The position numbers were made by a program, and so were the translations under genes. 64,000 nucleotides of DNA from DATBFG01 sp036558645 (GTDB lineage: Bacteria; Acidobacteriota; Terriglobia; Terriglobales; Acidobacteriaceae): the NCBI GenBank assembly GCA_036558645.1, contig DATBFG010000026.1, positions 1 to 64,000 on the forward strand, read 5' to 3'. This document shows, piece by piece, positions 17,808 through 26,526 of the stretch (its first letter is position 1; every line of letters starts with the position of its first letter). The notes under the pieces are model-generated. The model was not told the DNA's origin, did no database searches, and saw nothing but the letters and a program-made list of their open reading frames with translations.

Positions 17808-19130
17808 ATGCACGATCAAAACCCAGATTGCCGCCATCGTAATTTACTGATTCTATTGCTCATGGCCGTGGCTCTAGCGAGCTCTTGCGGCGGCGGGAGC
17901 GCGGCAGCGCCCGCTCCAGGGATCACCGATACCCCCGTAAGTCTGTTGCTCAATACTACTTCGCTCGACTTTGGAAATGTCGCCGTCGGCGCCAGCAAGA
18001 CCAACTCGATCACACTTTCGAATCCGGGATCAGCTGGAGGCCCTAGCATTACGGTTTCGCAGATTACCGTGACTGGCACGGGATTTCACGCGAGCCTCCC
18101 GGCGTTTCCACTCGTCATAACAGCCGGACAAGCTTTCACCTTAAGTCTGACCTTCACACCCAAGACTGCTGGTGCAGCAACCGGCGACGTCACCATCCTC
18201 GTGGACGGTGATAATCAGCCTGTAGCTGTTCCCTTAACCGGCAATGGAACTGCTCCCGGGCAGCTTGCCGTGAACCCAACAAGCTTGAGTTTCGGCAACG
18301 TGTCCGTTGGAAGCAGCAAGTCGAGTTCGATCACTCTTACGAACTCCGCGCAGGCCGGTGGACAGAACATCTCGATTACGCAGATCTCGGTAGGCGGCGC
18401 GCCATTTAGCGTCGTTCTCCCGAATCTTCCCCTCACGCTCTCTGCCGGACAAAGCTATGGCTTGAGCGTAAGTTTTTCTCCTGTTGCGGCTGGCGCCTTC
18501 TCGGACAATGTTGTGATTGACGTTTCCGGTTCCACTTCGACTTCAATACCCCTGTCGGGAACTGGACTCGCGCCGGGTCAGCTTGGGGTGAGTCCGGCCA
18601 CCATCAGCTTTGGCAACGTGAATGTTGGGAGCAGCCTGAGCAAGACAGGGACATTGACCGCCGGCAATGCAAACATTACCGTGTCGTCTGCGGCGTGGAC
18701 AGGCCAGGGATATTCTCTCAGCGGCATCACTTTTCCGGTGACGATCTCGGCAGGTCAAAGCGTGAACTATACCGTGACCTTTGCGCCTCAGGTCGCCGGA
18801 TCTTCCGATGGAAACGTATCGTTCGTGAGTGATGCGTCCAACTCTCCGTCAATTCAGACATTCAGCGGAACTGGCGTCCAACCGGTCCAGCACAGCGCGA
18901 CGCTTAACTGGGATGCGAGCACCAGCCAAGTGGTCGGCTACTACATTTACCGGAGCACGCAGTCCGGCTCTTACACAACTCCGCTGAACCAGACTCCCGA
19001 GCCCTCGCTGACCTATGTCGACAATTCCGTTGGCGGTGGGACGACATACTACTATGTCATCACCGCGGTTGATTCGAACTCGCAGCAGAGTAATTATTCC
19101 AACGAAGTTGTTGCCGTGATTCCTCAATAA
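17808..19130 (+). CDS. Choice-of-anchor-D lipoprotein with a C-terminal Fn3-like domain
   Basis: A 440-residue protein starting at the ATG at 17808, whose N-terminus is a signal sequence ending in a likely lipobox (VALASSC, Cys about residue 28) followed by a Gly/Ala/Pro-rich linker. Three choice-of-anchor-D domains follow, each beginning TSLDFGNVAVGASKT, TSLSFGNVSVGSSKS or ATISFGNVNVGSSLS, and ending in a VTFAPQxAG-like strand. A fibronectin-III-like C-terminus follows (ATLNWDASTSQVVGYYIYRS). It is clearly a paralogue of the upstream protein at 16553-17545, with one more Ig-like unit and a lipid anchor instead of a free signal peptide. It is convergent with the giant repeat gene. Likely a cell-surface structural or binding protein. 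Confidence 0.78.
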   Translation: MHDQNPDCRHRNLLILLLMAVALASSCGGGSAAAPAPGITDTPVSLLLNTTSLDFGNVAVGASKTNSITLSNPGSAGGPSITVSQITVTGTGFHASLPAFPLVITAGQAFTLSLTFTPKTAGAATGDVTILVDGDNQPVAVPLTGNGTAPGQLAVNPTSLSFGNVSVGSSKSSSITLTNSAQAGGQNISITQISVGGAPFSVVLPNLPLTLSAGQSYGLSVSFSPVAAGAFSDNVVIDVSGSTSTSIPLSGTGLAPGQLGVSPATISFGNVNVGSSLSKTGTLTAGNANITVSSAAWTGQGYSLSGITFPVTISAGQSVNYTVTFAPQVAGSSDGNVSFVSDASNSPSIQTFSGTGVQPVQHSATLNWDASTSQVVGYYIYRSTQSGSYTTPLNQTPEPSLTYVDNSVGGGTTYYYVITAVDSNSQQSNYSNEVVAVIPQ

Positions 19131-19144
19131 AGCGTTTCTTAGGC

Positions 19145-19182
19145 AAAAAAAAAAGCGGAACTGAATTTGCATTCAGTTCCGC
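19145..19182 (-). terminator. Rho-independent terminator of the giant repeat-protein gene
   Basis: A perfect 11-bp stem, GCGGAACTGAA (19155-19165) with its complement at 19172-19182 around a 6-base loop. On the minus strand it is followed by ten T (plus-strand A at 19145-19154). It lies 39 bases past the stop of the 2374-residue gene. The plus side has no T run, so it is directional; it could still block read-through from 19130 only weakly. Confidence 0.92.
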
Positions 19183-19220
19183 AGCCTTCCACTACCACGG
19201 GCCTAAAGCCCGCTCAATGC

Positions 19221-22200
19221 TTAACGAACGGTTAAAGTGTCACTGGCGGAGGAGCTCCCCACCGTTCCAGTAATCGTTGACTTGCCCTTGAGAAACGCCC
19301 TGACCGTGAAGGTCGCCGTCGTCGAACCAGCCGAAACAGTAACGCTGTTCGGCACGCTTGCGACAAACCCGTTGCTCGATGACAAGCTCACGGAAAGTCC
19401 GCCGCTCGGCGCCGGAACGCCTAACGTGACCGTTGCGGTTGAAGTTGCTCCCGGCGACACTCTATCCGGATTCAGCACCAACGAAGCCACATTCGGCGTG
19501 GTGACGGTAAGAGTTGCTGTACGAGAACTGCTGTTATAGGAAGCTGTAATCGTGGCGGTCCGGTTAGACGCCACGGCTATGGTTGTGATGGTGAAGGTAG
19601 CACTGGTCGCATTTGCTGGGACCGTAACGCTCGCCGGAACCTGTGCCGATGAATCGCTGCTCGACAAGGTCACCACAGCGCCACCTGCAGGTGCGACCGC
19701 GCTGAGTGTAACGGTTCCAGTTGACGTCCGACTACCAACCACGCTGGTCGGGTTCAGAGACAAGGCCGACACAGTCCGCGGCGTGACCGTCAACGTAGCC
19801 GTTCTGCTGCTGCTGTTGTAGCTCGCCGTAATCGTCGCCGTGACGCTCGAAGAGACGGTGCTGGTTGTGACCGTAAACGTCGCGCTCGTCGAGTTCGCCG
19901 GCACGGTCACCGAAGCTGGGACCTGCGCTGCCGCATTGTTGCTTGAGAGCGTGACAACTGCCCCGCCCACAGGTGCGATGGCGCTCAGTGTCACGGTGCC
20001 CGTCGAGTTCGCGCTGCCGCCGACCACGCTCGTCGGATTCATCGACAGCCCCGATACGGTTCTTGGAGTGATCGTTAGGTTAGCGGTCCGGTTGCTGCTG
20101 TTATACGCAGCTGTGATCGTCGCAGTGGTACTGGACGACACCGTTGTTGTTGTAACCGTGAACGTCGCGGTTGTCGCATTCGCCGCCACCGTTACACTCG
20201 CCGGCACCTGTGCTGCTGCATTGTTGCTCGAGAGTGTAACTACCGTTCCGCCCGCAGGAGCCACTGAACTCAAAGTGACTGTGCCAGTGGATGTGGCGCT
20301 GCCTCCGACGACACTGGTCGGATTCAGTGTCAACCCGGTCACCGTCCTTGGAGTCACGGTCAGAGTGGCGTTGGCATTGTTTCCGTTGTAGCTGGCCGTA
20401 AGGGTTGCTGTCGTCGAGGACGTCACATCTGTGGTGGTCGCGGTGAAAGTGGCAGTAGTTGCGTTCGCAGCCACCGTTACGGTAGCAGGAACCTGTGCTG
20501 CCGCATTGTTGCTCGACAAACTGACCAACGCTCCGCCCGCCGGAGCTGGCGAATTCAGTGTCACGGTTCCAGTCGAAGAGATGCGACCAACGACACTCGT
20601 GGGATTCAATGCCAGACCGGATACTCCTGGGGGGTTGATATTCAGGTTTGCATTGCTGTTGGAACCGTTGTAGGTCGCGGTAATCGTGGCCGTAACACTC
20701 GCGCCAACTGCGCTCGTGGTTACGGTGAACGTTGCGGAGGTTGCATTCGCCGCAATCGTAACGCTACCCGGGGTCTGAGCAGCCGCGTTGTTGCTCGAGA
20801 GAGAAACAACAGCCCCGCCAGTAGGTGCAGGCCCATTCAGCGTCACGGTAGCGGTGACGGACGTCCCACCCGCAACCGTCCCCTGATTCAAGCTGAGGGC
20901 AGATAGAGTCGGGGCGAGCACAGTAAGTCCTGCGGTCTGAGTCGAGCCGTAGGTTCCCGAAATAGTCACCGGCGTTGTATTTGCCACCGGTGAAGTATTT
21001 GTGGTGAACGTAGCAGTGGTTGCATTCGCCGCGACGGTGACACTGGCTGGAACCTGCGCAGCTCCGTTGTTGCTAGACAACGCAACCGTGGCTCCGCCGG
21101 TCGGGGCGGGCGTGTTCAGCGTCACGGTTCCGGTCGAGGACGAGCCTCCGACCACCGAGGTTGGGTTCAATGCTACAGACGCCAAAGTCGTTGTCCCAGG
21201 TCTCACATTAAGCGTGGCATTGCGGGTCACGTTCTCAGACGTGCCGTAGATCGTCACCAACGTAGTGTTCGACACCGGGAAAGTTGTCACTGTGAAGTTC
21301 GCAGTCAGGCTGCCGGCCGGAACGGTAATGCTGTTCGGCACGGAGGCCACCTGCGGGTTGCTGGATGAGAGTGGAACCACGGCGCCACCTGTCGGTGCCG
21401 CACCACTCAGGGTAACCGTCCCGGTCGACGGAGTCCCGCCTACCAGGTCGTTCGGATTCAATACAACCGACTCGATGAGGACCGGAGCCGGGGTGACTGT
21501 GAAGCCAGCCGACTGGCTCGACGTCGCCGTACTCGCGGTGATTGTCAGTGACGCATAAGCTCCCACTGGAGTCGTCGAGATGGTGAACGTCGCTGTTGTC
21601 GCATTGGCTGCAACCGTGACGCTTGCAGGAACCTGAGCGGCCGAAGTGTTGCTGCTGCTCAGACCAACGGACAATCCTCCTGCAGGAGCAGGAGCCGTGA
21701 GTGTTACGGTGCCCGTGGCAGTACTACCGCCGACCACGCTGTCCGGATTGAGCGCCAGTGACAAGACCCCCGGGGGATTCACAGTCAGCGTTGAACTCTG
21801 TACGGAGCCCGCGTATGTGCCTGTGATCGTCGCCAGAGTGGAAGTGCCAACGCCAGTAGTGTTGATCGTGAAGTTTGCCGATGTGCTGTCTTCGGGCACC
21901 GTGACAGTAGCCGGGACTGTTGCGGCCGTCCGATCGCTGGACAGTGACACAACTGCTCCACCTGCTGGTGCAGCCGAACTCAACATTACAATTCCAGTCG
22001 ACGTGCCTCCACCTACGAGCACGTTCGGGCTCAGAATCAGAGATGTGAGGGACGGCGGATTAACCGTCAATGTGGCCGATACAGACGCCCCATTGTAGGT
22101 CCCGGTGACCGTCACCACGGTTGAAGCTCCAACCGCATCGGATGTCACTGCGAATGTCGCCGCGGCCGCATTGGCCGGCACAGTCACAGTGGCAGGGACC

Positions 22201-22625
22201 TGAACTGCCAAGTTGCTGCTGGAGAGCATAACTACCGCACCTCCAGCTGGTGCTGGGCCACTCAACGACAGCCCTCCTGTGGCAGACGAACCCCCAACCA
22301 CGCTGGTGGGATCGACACTTACTTGCACAAGCGAGGGGAGTGTCGGTGGGTTGATAGTCAACGCAACGGTCTGCATCGTTCCGTTTGCACTGGCTGAAAT
22401 AGAAGCTGAGGTTGTGGTTGAGACAGCCGTTGTGCCCACGCTGAAGTTAGCGGTTGTGGACCCCGCGGCTACAGTCACGCTCGGTGGCACCGTGGCCAAC
22501 GACGTGTCGCTACTCGTGAGCGATACCATCACCCCGCCCGCGGGCGCCGGATTTGCCAGCACCACTGTTCCTTGCGCGCTGGCTCCGCCATCAAGCATGG
22601 TCGGACTCAACGAGAGGCTGAGGAA
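19221..22625 (-). repeat. Tandem array of 12 Ig-like coding repeats (~285 bp each)
   Basis: The 3-prime half of the giant gene is a run of 12 direct repeats of about 270-285 bp. Three more copies are at about 23.55-24.40 kb. The copies nearest the 3-prime end (roughly 19.5-20.4 kb) are almost identical at DNA and protein level (LSSNNAAAQVPASVTV is shared), while the 5-prime copies are diverged, which points to recent expansion or gene conversion near the end of the gene. Confidence 0.8.
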
Positions 22626-25600
22626 TGGCTGTTGTGGACCGCCGTTTACCGTCGCGACTGGATCGGTGGTGGTGTACTTCCTGACGAATGCGTTATCAAA
22701 CTCAGCGATCGTTCCATTTTCTCCGTAGAGAGCGATGCCGCCAGTGGCGAGCGCTGAATCGGATACCTGCAGGCGCAGGACGTTATCGCGATAGATGTCA
22801 ATCGACGATCCATGCACCTTCGCTATGAGCTTGTACCAGAGATTGGGGTTCACGTCTCCAATGTTGGCGCTGCCCAGAGTTCTGGTTGCGCCGCCCCCTG
22901 GATTGTTCACCCAGCTGTACACATACATGTTGCTGGTGAAGTTGAGGTCGTCATAGACATTGATCGAGTACAGATTGCTAACGTTTGTGGCGCGCACTCC
23001 AAGCGCAAGGTTTCGTCCCGAAACCTGCTTGGCGTTGAGATGGGCAACGTAGTCGGTGCCGCTGTAAGAAGAGACCAAGACCTGCCGGCTCTGCGTCGTT
23101 CCTTGCGCTACGCCACCAGATACACCATTCAATTGAACATCGTTGATGGTTGTCCAGGTGCCGCCGAAGGCGGTCCACTTTGCCGTGTTGAGGCTTCCAG
23201 AGCCAAAGTCATCAAAGAATTCAAACGTTGCATCGCCACTGGCCGTGCTGGTAGTGGCATTTGAATTTCCGTAATAGAAGTAGATCGTAGTTCCCGCACT
23301 CGGAATCGACGGGACGCGCACCCACAAAGAGGCTGTCTGCGAGGCGGCATTCCAATTCTCGATCCAGAATGGGATCGGAGTGATGCCATCTGCATCGGTG
23401 AAGCGAAGATCCGCCGCATCAGAGCGTACCCGGGTGAAATCGAACGTGTTGCCCAAAGTCACCTGGACCTGGAATCCCGATAATGCAGTTCCTCCCGCAT
23501 TGGAAATATTCACTGCACTGCGATAGGCCCAGCCTGGATCGAACCAGACTCCGCCCACACTGCTCACCGTGAGACTCGCAGTCTGGGTTGCACCGCCGTA
23601 GCTGGCGGTGATTGCAACCAGCGATGCAGAGGCAACGCTGCTCGTGCTTATCGCGAACGTTGCGCTGCTCGCTCCGGCCGGAACAAATACCGACGCGGGG
23701 ACAGAAGCCACGGACGGATTCGCGCTGGTAAGCCCCACGGTGATGCCACCAGCCGGAGCACCGGCAGCCAGAGTCACTGTTCCGGTAGAGCCGTTACCTC
23801 CGAGAACAGTGGCCGGATTGAAGCTGACCGACGTCAGCATCGGGGTCACCGAAATGGCCGCAGATTGAGTAGCACTGCCGAGAGTGGCAGTAATCGTTGC
23901 TGTGGTGTTCGTGGCTACCGCCGTCGTGCTGACAGGGAAGGTCGCGCTTGTCGCTCCAGCACTCACCACGACACTGGCAGGCACCGAAGCAACGGGGGAG
24001 TTGCTCGAGAGTGCAACGCTAATACCATCCGGCGGCGCTGGGCCGGACAGCAACACCGTACCGGTTGCGCTGCTTCCCCCCAGCACGGTGCTGGGCGAGA
24101 TGCTCAGCGAGTAGAGCAGAGGCGAAACGGTAAGGGTCGCCGTCTGCACTGCGCCTTGATAGCTCGCAGTGATCGTCACCAGCGTCGGGAACTGTACCTG
24201 TCCGGTTGTGGCGAAGAACATGTCACTGGTTTCGCCCGCCGGGATAGTCATCGTCGGGGGCACGTTGACCAGCGATGGATTGCTGCTCGTAAGTGTGATC
24301 TCCGCGCCTGCATCCGGAGCCGGAGCTGCCAGCACCACAGTTCCTAGCGAGGTGTTGCCGCCGGCCACTGTATTTGGATTCAGGGTCAAGGACGTCAACA
24401 CCTGTCCAAGGTTGGGATCCAAGGTCGCTGTCGGATCGGTGCCGGCGTACTTCCTCACCAGGACGTTGTTGTACTCGGTAAGTCCGCCGCCTTCTCCATA
24501 AAGAGCAACTCCACCGTTGGGAAGCGATGAGTCCGCACTCTGAATCTGGAGGACGTCATCCTTGTAAACCTGAATCGCCGTGCCATGAACCTTCATGGTG
24601 AGCTTGTACCAGGTGTTGGGATTTACCTGTCCAACGCCCGCCGAGCCCAACGTTGCAGTCGCGCCCTGTCCGGTATTGTTCACCCAGCTATAGGCAAACA
24701 GGTTCGTCGTAATCCCGGTGTTGTCATAAAGATTGGTGGAGTAATAGCTGTTGTCGTTCTGGACTCTCGCAGCGATACCCCAAACGTTGCCACCGACCTG
24801 CTTTCCGTACGCTTGAACGACGTAGTCGGTGCTGTTGTAAGAGAGCGAGGAGAGAATCTGGCGCGCGAAAGTGTTGCCCTGGACGACCGTCCCTTGCGAT
24901 CCATCCTGCTGCGTATCCGGCACCAGCAGCCAGGTTCCACCGCTTGCATGCCACTTCGAGGTCGATGGCGTCAGGAACTGGGCACGGGAGCTGAGGCTAG
25001 CCGTGTGATGCTCCAGCGTCCAGAAGTTCGCCGTGTCCTTGCAGGTGTAGCCGTGCAACGTATTGTTGAAGATATGTTGGAAGAAGCACGCTGATCCGTT
25101 GGCAAGAATGGGATTGCCAGGCAGCGGCACAAAGCCGCTCGTGGGAGAGTTGCCGCTATAGATCTGTGTCGCCCAATCGCCGTTCGTAGCCTTTACTTCC
25201 GTCGAAAGAAAGTACGTGCCGCCGTAATACAGCATGTCAGGCGCAGCGAGGGTCTGATTCGATGTCAGGATGGTTTGTTCAGTTGAAGTATCGTCGAGTC
25301 CCTCGATCGTTGCCGAACTGCGGACGTGAATCTCCCAGAAGGTATTGTCGTCGCCACGATACCAATAGAGGTAGTACTTGCCATCGTTCGTATTGAAGAA
25401 CAGATTCGGATTCTGGTTGTGCAGACCCGGCTGTGGCTGAACGATGGTCTTGATGTCGGTGAAATTAATACCGTCATTACTTTCCGCGAGCACGACTTGC
25501 GGCGTCGTGCAGTAGTCCTTGTCGTACATCATGTAGTAAACGCCGTTTACGAGAAGGACAGATGGCCAGCGTCCGTTGGTTCGGATCGGATCTGCCGCCT

Positions 25601-26345
25601 TGGTCCAGTTCGCCAGGTCGTTACTGAAGGCAAGGCCGACCCCGCCGCAATCCACCAGTCCGTAGTAGCCCCAGTAGGTATAGCCGCCACTGTTTGCCTG
25701 CACGACACTCAGGGTATGTGGAGGTGAGGACTCCCAATCCTGGTCGCGTAGCATGGCAGTCTGGCCCGTACTCAGGTTGAAGTAACCCTGTGTGACGGAT
25801 CCCGTATTTTCGAAGTCATCGAAGAATTCGAACGTTCCGTTACCATCCGACGCTGTCGTCGCCGCGGCATTCCCGTAATAGAGATAGACGCTGGTCCCAG
25901 AAGCTGGCAGCGATGGCAATTTCGCCCAGATGCTGGCGGTCGAGTGCACCGGATCCCATTGCTCAATCCAGAACGGAACCTGGCTTACACCATCCGTACC
26001 CGTAACCCGCACATCAGCGCCACCAGCGCTGGCCTTTGAGAAGTCGAAGCTTCCATCAAGAGGAATGCGCACCTGGAAATCGGTCAGGGCGGCACCATTC
26101 GGGTTGTTCACGTTGACTTGGCTGCGATACGCCCAGCCGGCATCCATCCAGGTCTGCGCCTGGCTTTGGACCGGAAGCGTCAAGAAGAGCGCACACACGC
26201 TCAGGACAACTAGCAGGAGCGACTTCGTCGTTGCGCGGCCATCTTGCGCACGCCGGTTGTGGTTCGTTCCCGGCGTCAAGCTCTGCCAGAAGTTTGTCTT
26301 CAACATCGTTGTGGCTTCATTACTGTTTGTCATTGAGCGGTTCAT
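19221..26345 (-). CDS. Giant secreted repeat protein: two DUF2341 modules, GH43-like propeller, 15 Ig-like repeats
   Basis: A 2374-residue protein. The ATG at 26345 follows GAGGA at 7 bases. A signal peptide lies near residues 38-65 (LLLVVLSVCALFLTLPVQSQAQ). Then come a DUF2341 domain (~65-160, WMDAGWAYRSQVNV to YLYYGN), a region with the strand pattern of a GH43/DUF-type five-bladed propeller (~195-445, including GRWPSVLLVNGVYYMMY and NPNLFF), a concanavalin-like domain (~460-645), three Ig-like repeats (~648-925), a second DUF2341 (~930-1030) with its own concanavalin-like partner, and 12 more Ig-like repeats to the end. Repeats are ~90-95 residues with the core LNPTSVVGGSxSTGTVTL...VPASVTVAANAT. 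No anchor, PEP-CTERM or type-IX signal is at the C-terminus (LTVR). It probably binds or trims extracellular polysaccharide; catalytic activity is unproven. Confidence 0.85.
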   Translation of the reverse strand: MNRSMTNSNEATTMLKTNFWQSLTPGTNHNRRAQDGRATTKSLLLVVLSVCALFLTLPVQSQAQTWMDAGWAYRSQVNVNNPNGAALTDFQVRIPLDGSFDFSKASAGGADVRVTGTDGVSQVPFWIEQWDPVHSTASIWAKLPSLPASGTSVYLYYGNAAATTASDGNGTFEFFDDFENTGSVTQGYFNLSTGQTAMLRDQDWESSPPHTLSVVQANSGGYTYWGYYGLVDCGGVGLAFSNDLANWTKAADPIRTNGRWPSVLLVNGVYYMMYDKDYCTTPQVVLAESNDGINFTDIKTIVQPQPGLHNQNPNLFFNTNDGKYYLYWYRGDDNTFWEIHVRSSATIEGLDDTSTEQTILTSNQTLAAPDMLYYGGTYFLSTEVKATNGDWATQIYSGNSPTSGFVPLPGNPILANGSACFFQHIFNNTLHGYTCKDTANFWTLEHHTASLSSRAQFLTPSTSKWHASGGTWLLVPDTQQDGSQGTVVQGNTFARQILSSLSYNSTDYVVQAYGKQVGGNVWGIAARVQNDNSYYSTNLYDNTGITTNLFAYSWVNNTGQGATATLGSAGVGQVNPNTWYKLTMKVHGTAIQVYKDDVLQIQSADSSLPNGGVALYGEGGGLTEYNNVLVRKYAGTDPTATLDPNLGQVLTSLTLNPNTVAGGNTSLGTVVLAAPAPDAGAEITLTSSNPSLVNVPPTMTIPAGETSDMFFATTGQVQFPTLVTITASYQGAVQTATLTVSPLLYSLSISPSTVLGGSSATGTVLLSGPAPPDGISVALSSNSPVASVPASVVVSAGATSATFPVSTTAVATNTTATITATLGSATQSAAISVTPMLTSVSFNPATVLGGNGSTGTVTLAAGAPAGGITVGLTSANPSVASVPASVFVPAGASSATFAISTSSVASASLVAITASYGGATQTASLTVSSVGGVWFDPGWAYRSAVNISNAGGTALSGFQVQVTLGNTFDFTRVRSDAADLRFTDADGITPIPFWIENWNAASQTASLWVRVPSIPSAGTTIYFYYGNSNATTSTASGDATFEFFDDFGSGSLNTAKWTAFGGTWTTINDVQLNGVSGGVAQGTTQSRQVLVSSYSGTDYVAHLNAKQVSGRNLALGVRATNVSNLYSINVYDDLNFTSNMYVYSWVNNPGGGATRTLGSANIGDVNPNLWYKLIAKVHGSSIDIYRDNVLRLQVSDSALATGGIALYGENGTIAEFDNAFVRKYTTTDPVATVNGGPQQPFLSLSLSPTMLDGGASAQGTVVLANPAPAGGVMVSLTSSDTSLATVPPSVTVAAGSTTANFSVGTTAVSTTTSASISASANGTMQTVALTINPPTLPSLVQVSVDPTSVVGGSSATGGLSLSGPAPAGGAVVMLSSSNLAVQVPATVTVPANAAAATFAVTSDAVGASTVVTVTGTYNGASVSATLTVNPPSLTSLILSPNVLVGGGTSTGIVMLSSAAPAGGAVVSLSSDRTAATVPATVTVPEDSTSANFTINTTGVGTSTLATITGTYAGSVQSSTLTVNPPGVLSLALNPDSVVGGSTATGTVTLTAPAPAGGLSVGLSSSNTSAAQVPASVTVAANATTATFTISTTPVGAYASLTITASTATSSQSAGFTVTPAPVLIESVVLNPNDLVGGTPSTGTVTLSGAAPTGGAVVPLSSSNPQVASVPNSITVPAGSLTANFTVTTFPVSNTTLVTIYGTSENVTRNATLNVRPGTTTLASVALNPTSVVGGSSSTGTVTLNTPAPTGGATVALSSNNGAAQVPASVTVAANATTATFTTNTSPVANTTPVTISGTYGSTQTAGLTVLAPTLSALSLNQGTVAGGTSVTATVTLNGPAPTGGAVVSLSSNNAAAQTPGSVTIAANATSATFTVTTSAVGASVTATITATYNGSNSNANLNINPPGVSGLALNPTSVVGRISSTGTVTLNSPAPAGGALVSLSSNNAAAQVPATVTVAANATTATFTATTTDVTSSTTATLTASYNGNNANATLTVTPRTVTGLTLNPTSVVGGSATSTGTVTLSSVAPAGGTVVTLSSNNAAAQVPASVTVAANATTATFTVTTTTVSSSTTATITAAYNSSNRTANLTITPRTVSGLSMNPTSVVGGSANSTGTVTLSAIAPVGGAVVTLSSNNAAAQVPASVTVPANSTSATFTVTTSTVSSSVTATITASYNSSSRTATLTVTPRTVSALSLNPTSVVGSRTSTGTVTLSAVAPAGGAVVTLSSSDSSAQVPASVTVPANATSATFTITTIAVASNRTATITASYNSSSRTATLTVTTPNVASLVLNPDRVSPGATSTATVTLGVPAPSGGLSVSLSSSNGFVASVPNSVTVSAGSTTATFTVRAFLKGKSTITGTVGSSSASDTLTVR

Positions 26346-26526
26346 CCATTCCTCACAAACTTGAGAGACCTCAAAAGTAGGTCGCTGAGATTTCGTAACC
26401 TGGTAGCTGATTCGAAAGGCAAGGCGCGCCGGATTACCGGTCACGCAACTCAAAATCCCGTGGGGTGGGGCCCTGAGAAATACTTCAGTTGTGCTGAGTA
26501 TCCTGACTACTTCTCTGAGATTTGAC

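Noticed and set aside
19237..22728. A series of plus-strand frames of 80-180 codons through the Ig-like repeats
   Set aside because: Their translation is low-complexity Val/Ala/Thr and repeats with the coding repeats of the minus-strand gene. They arise from the repeat composition.
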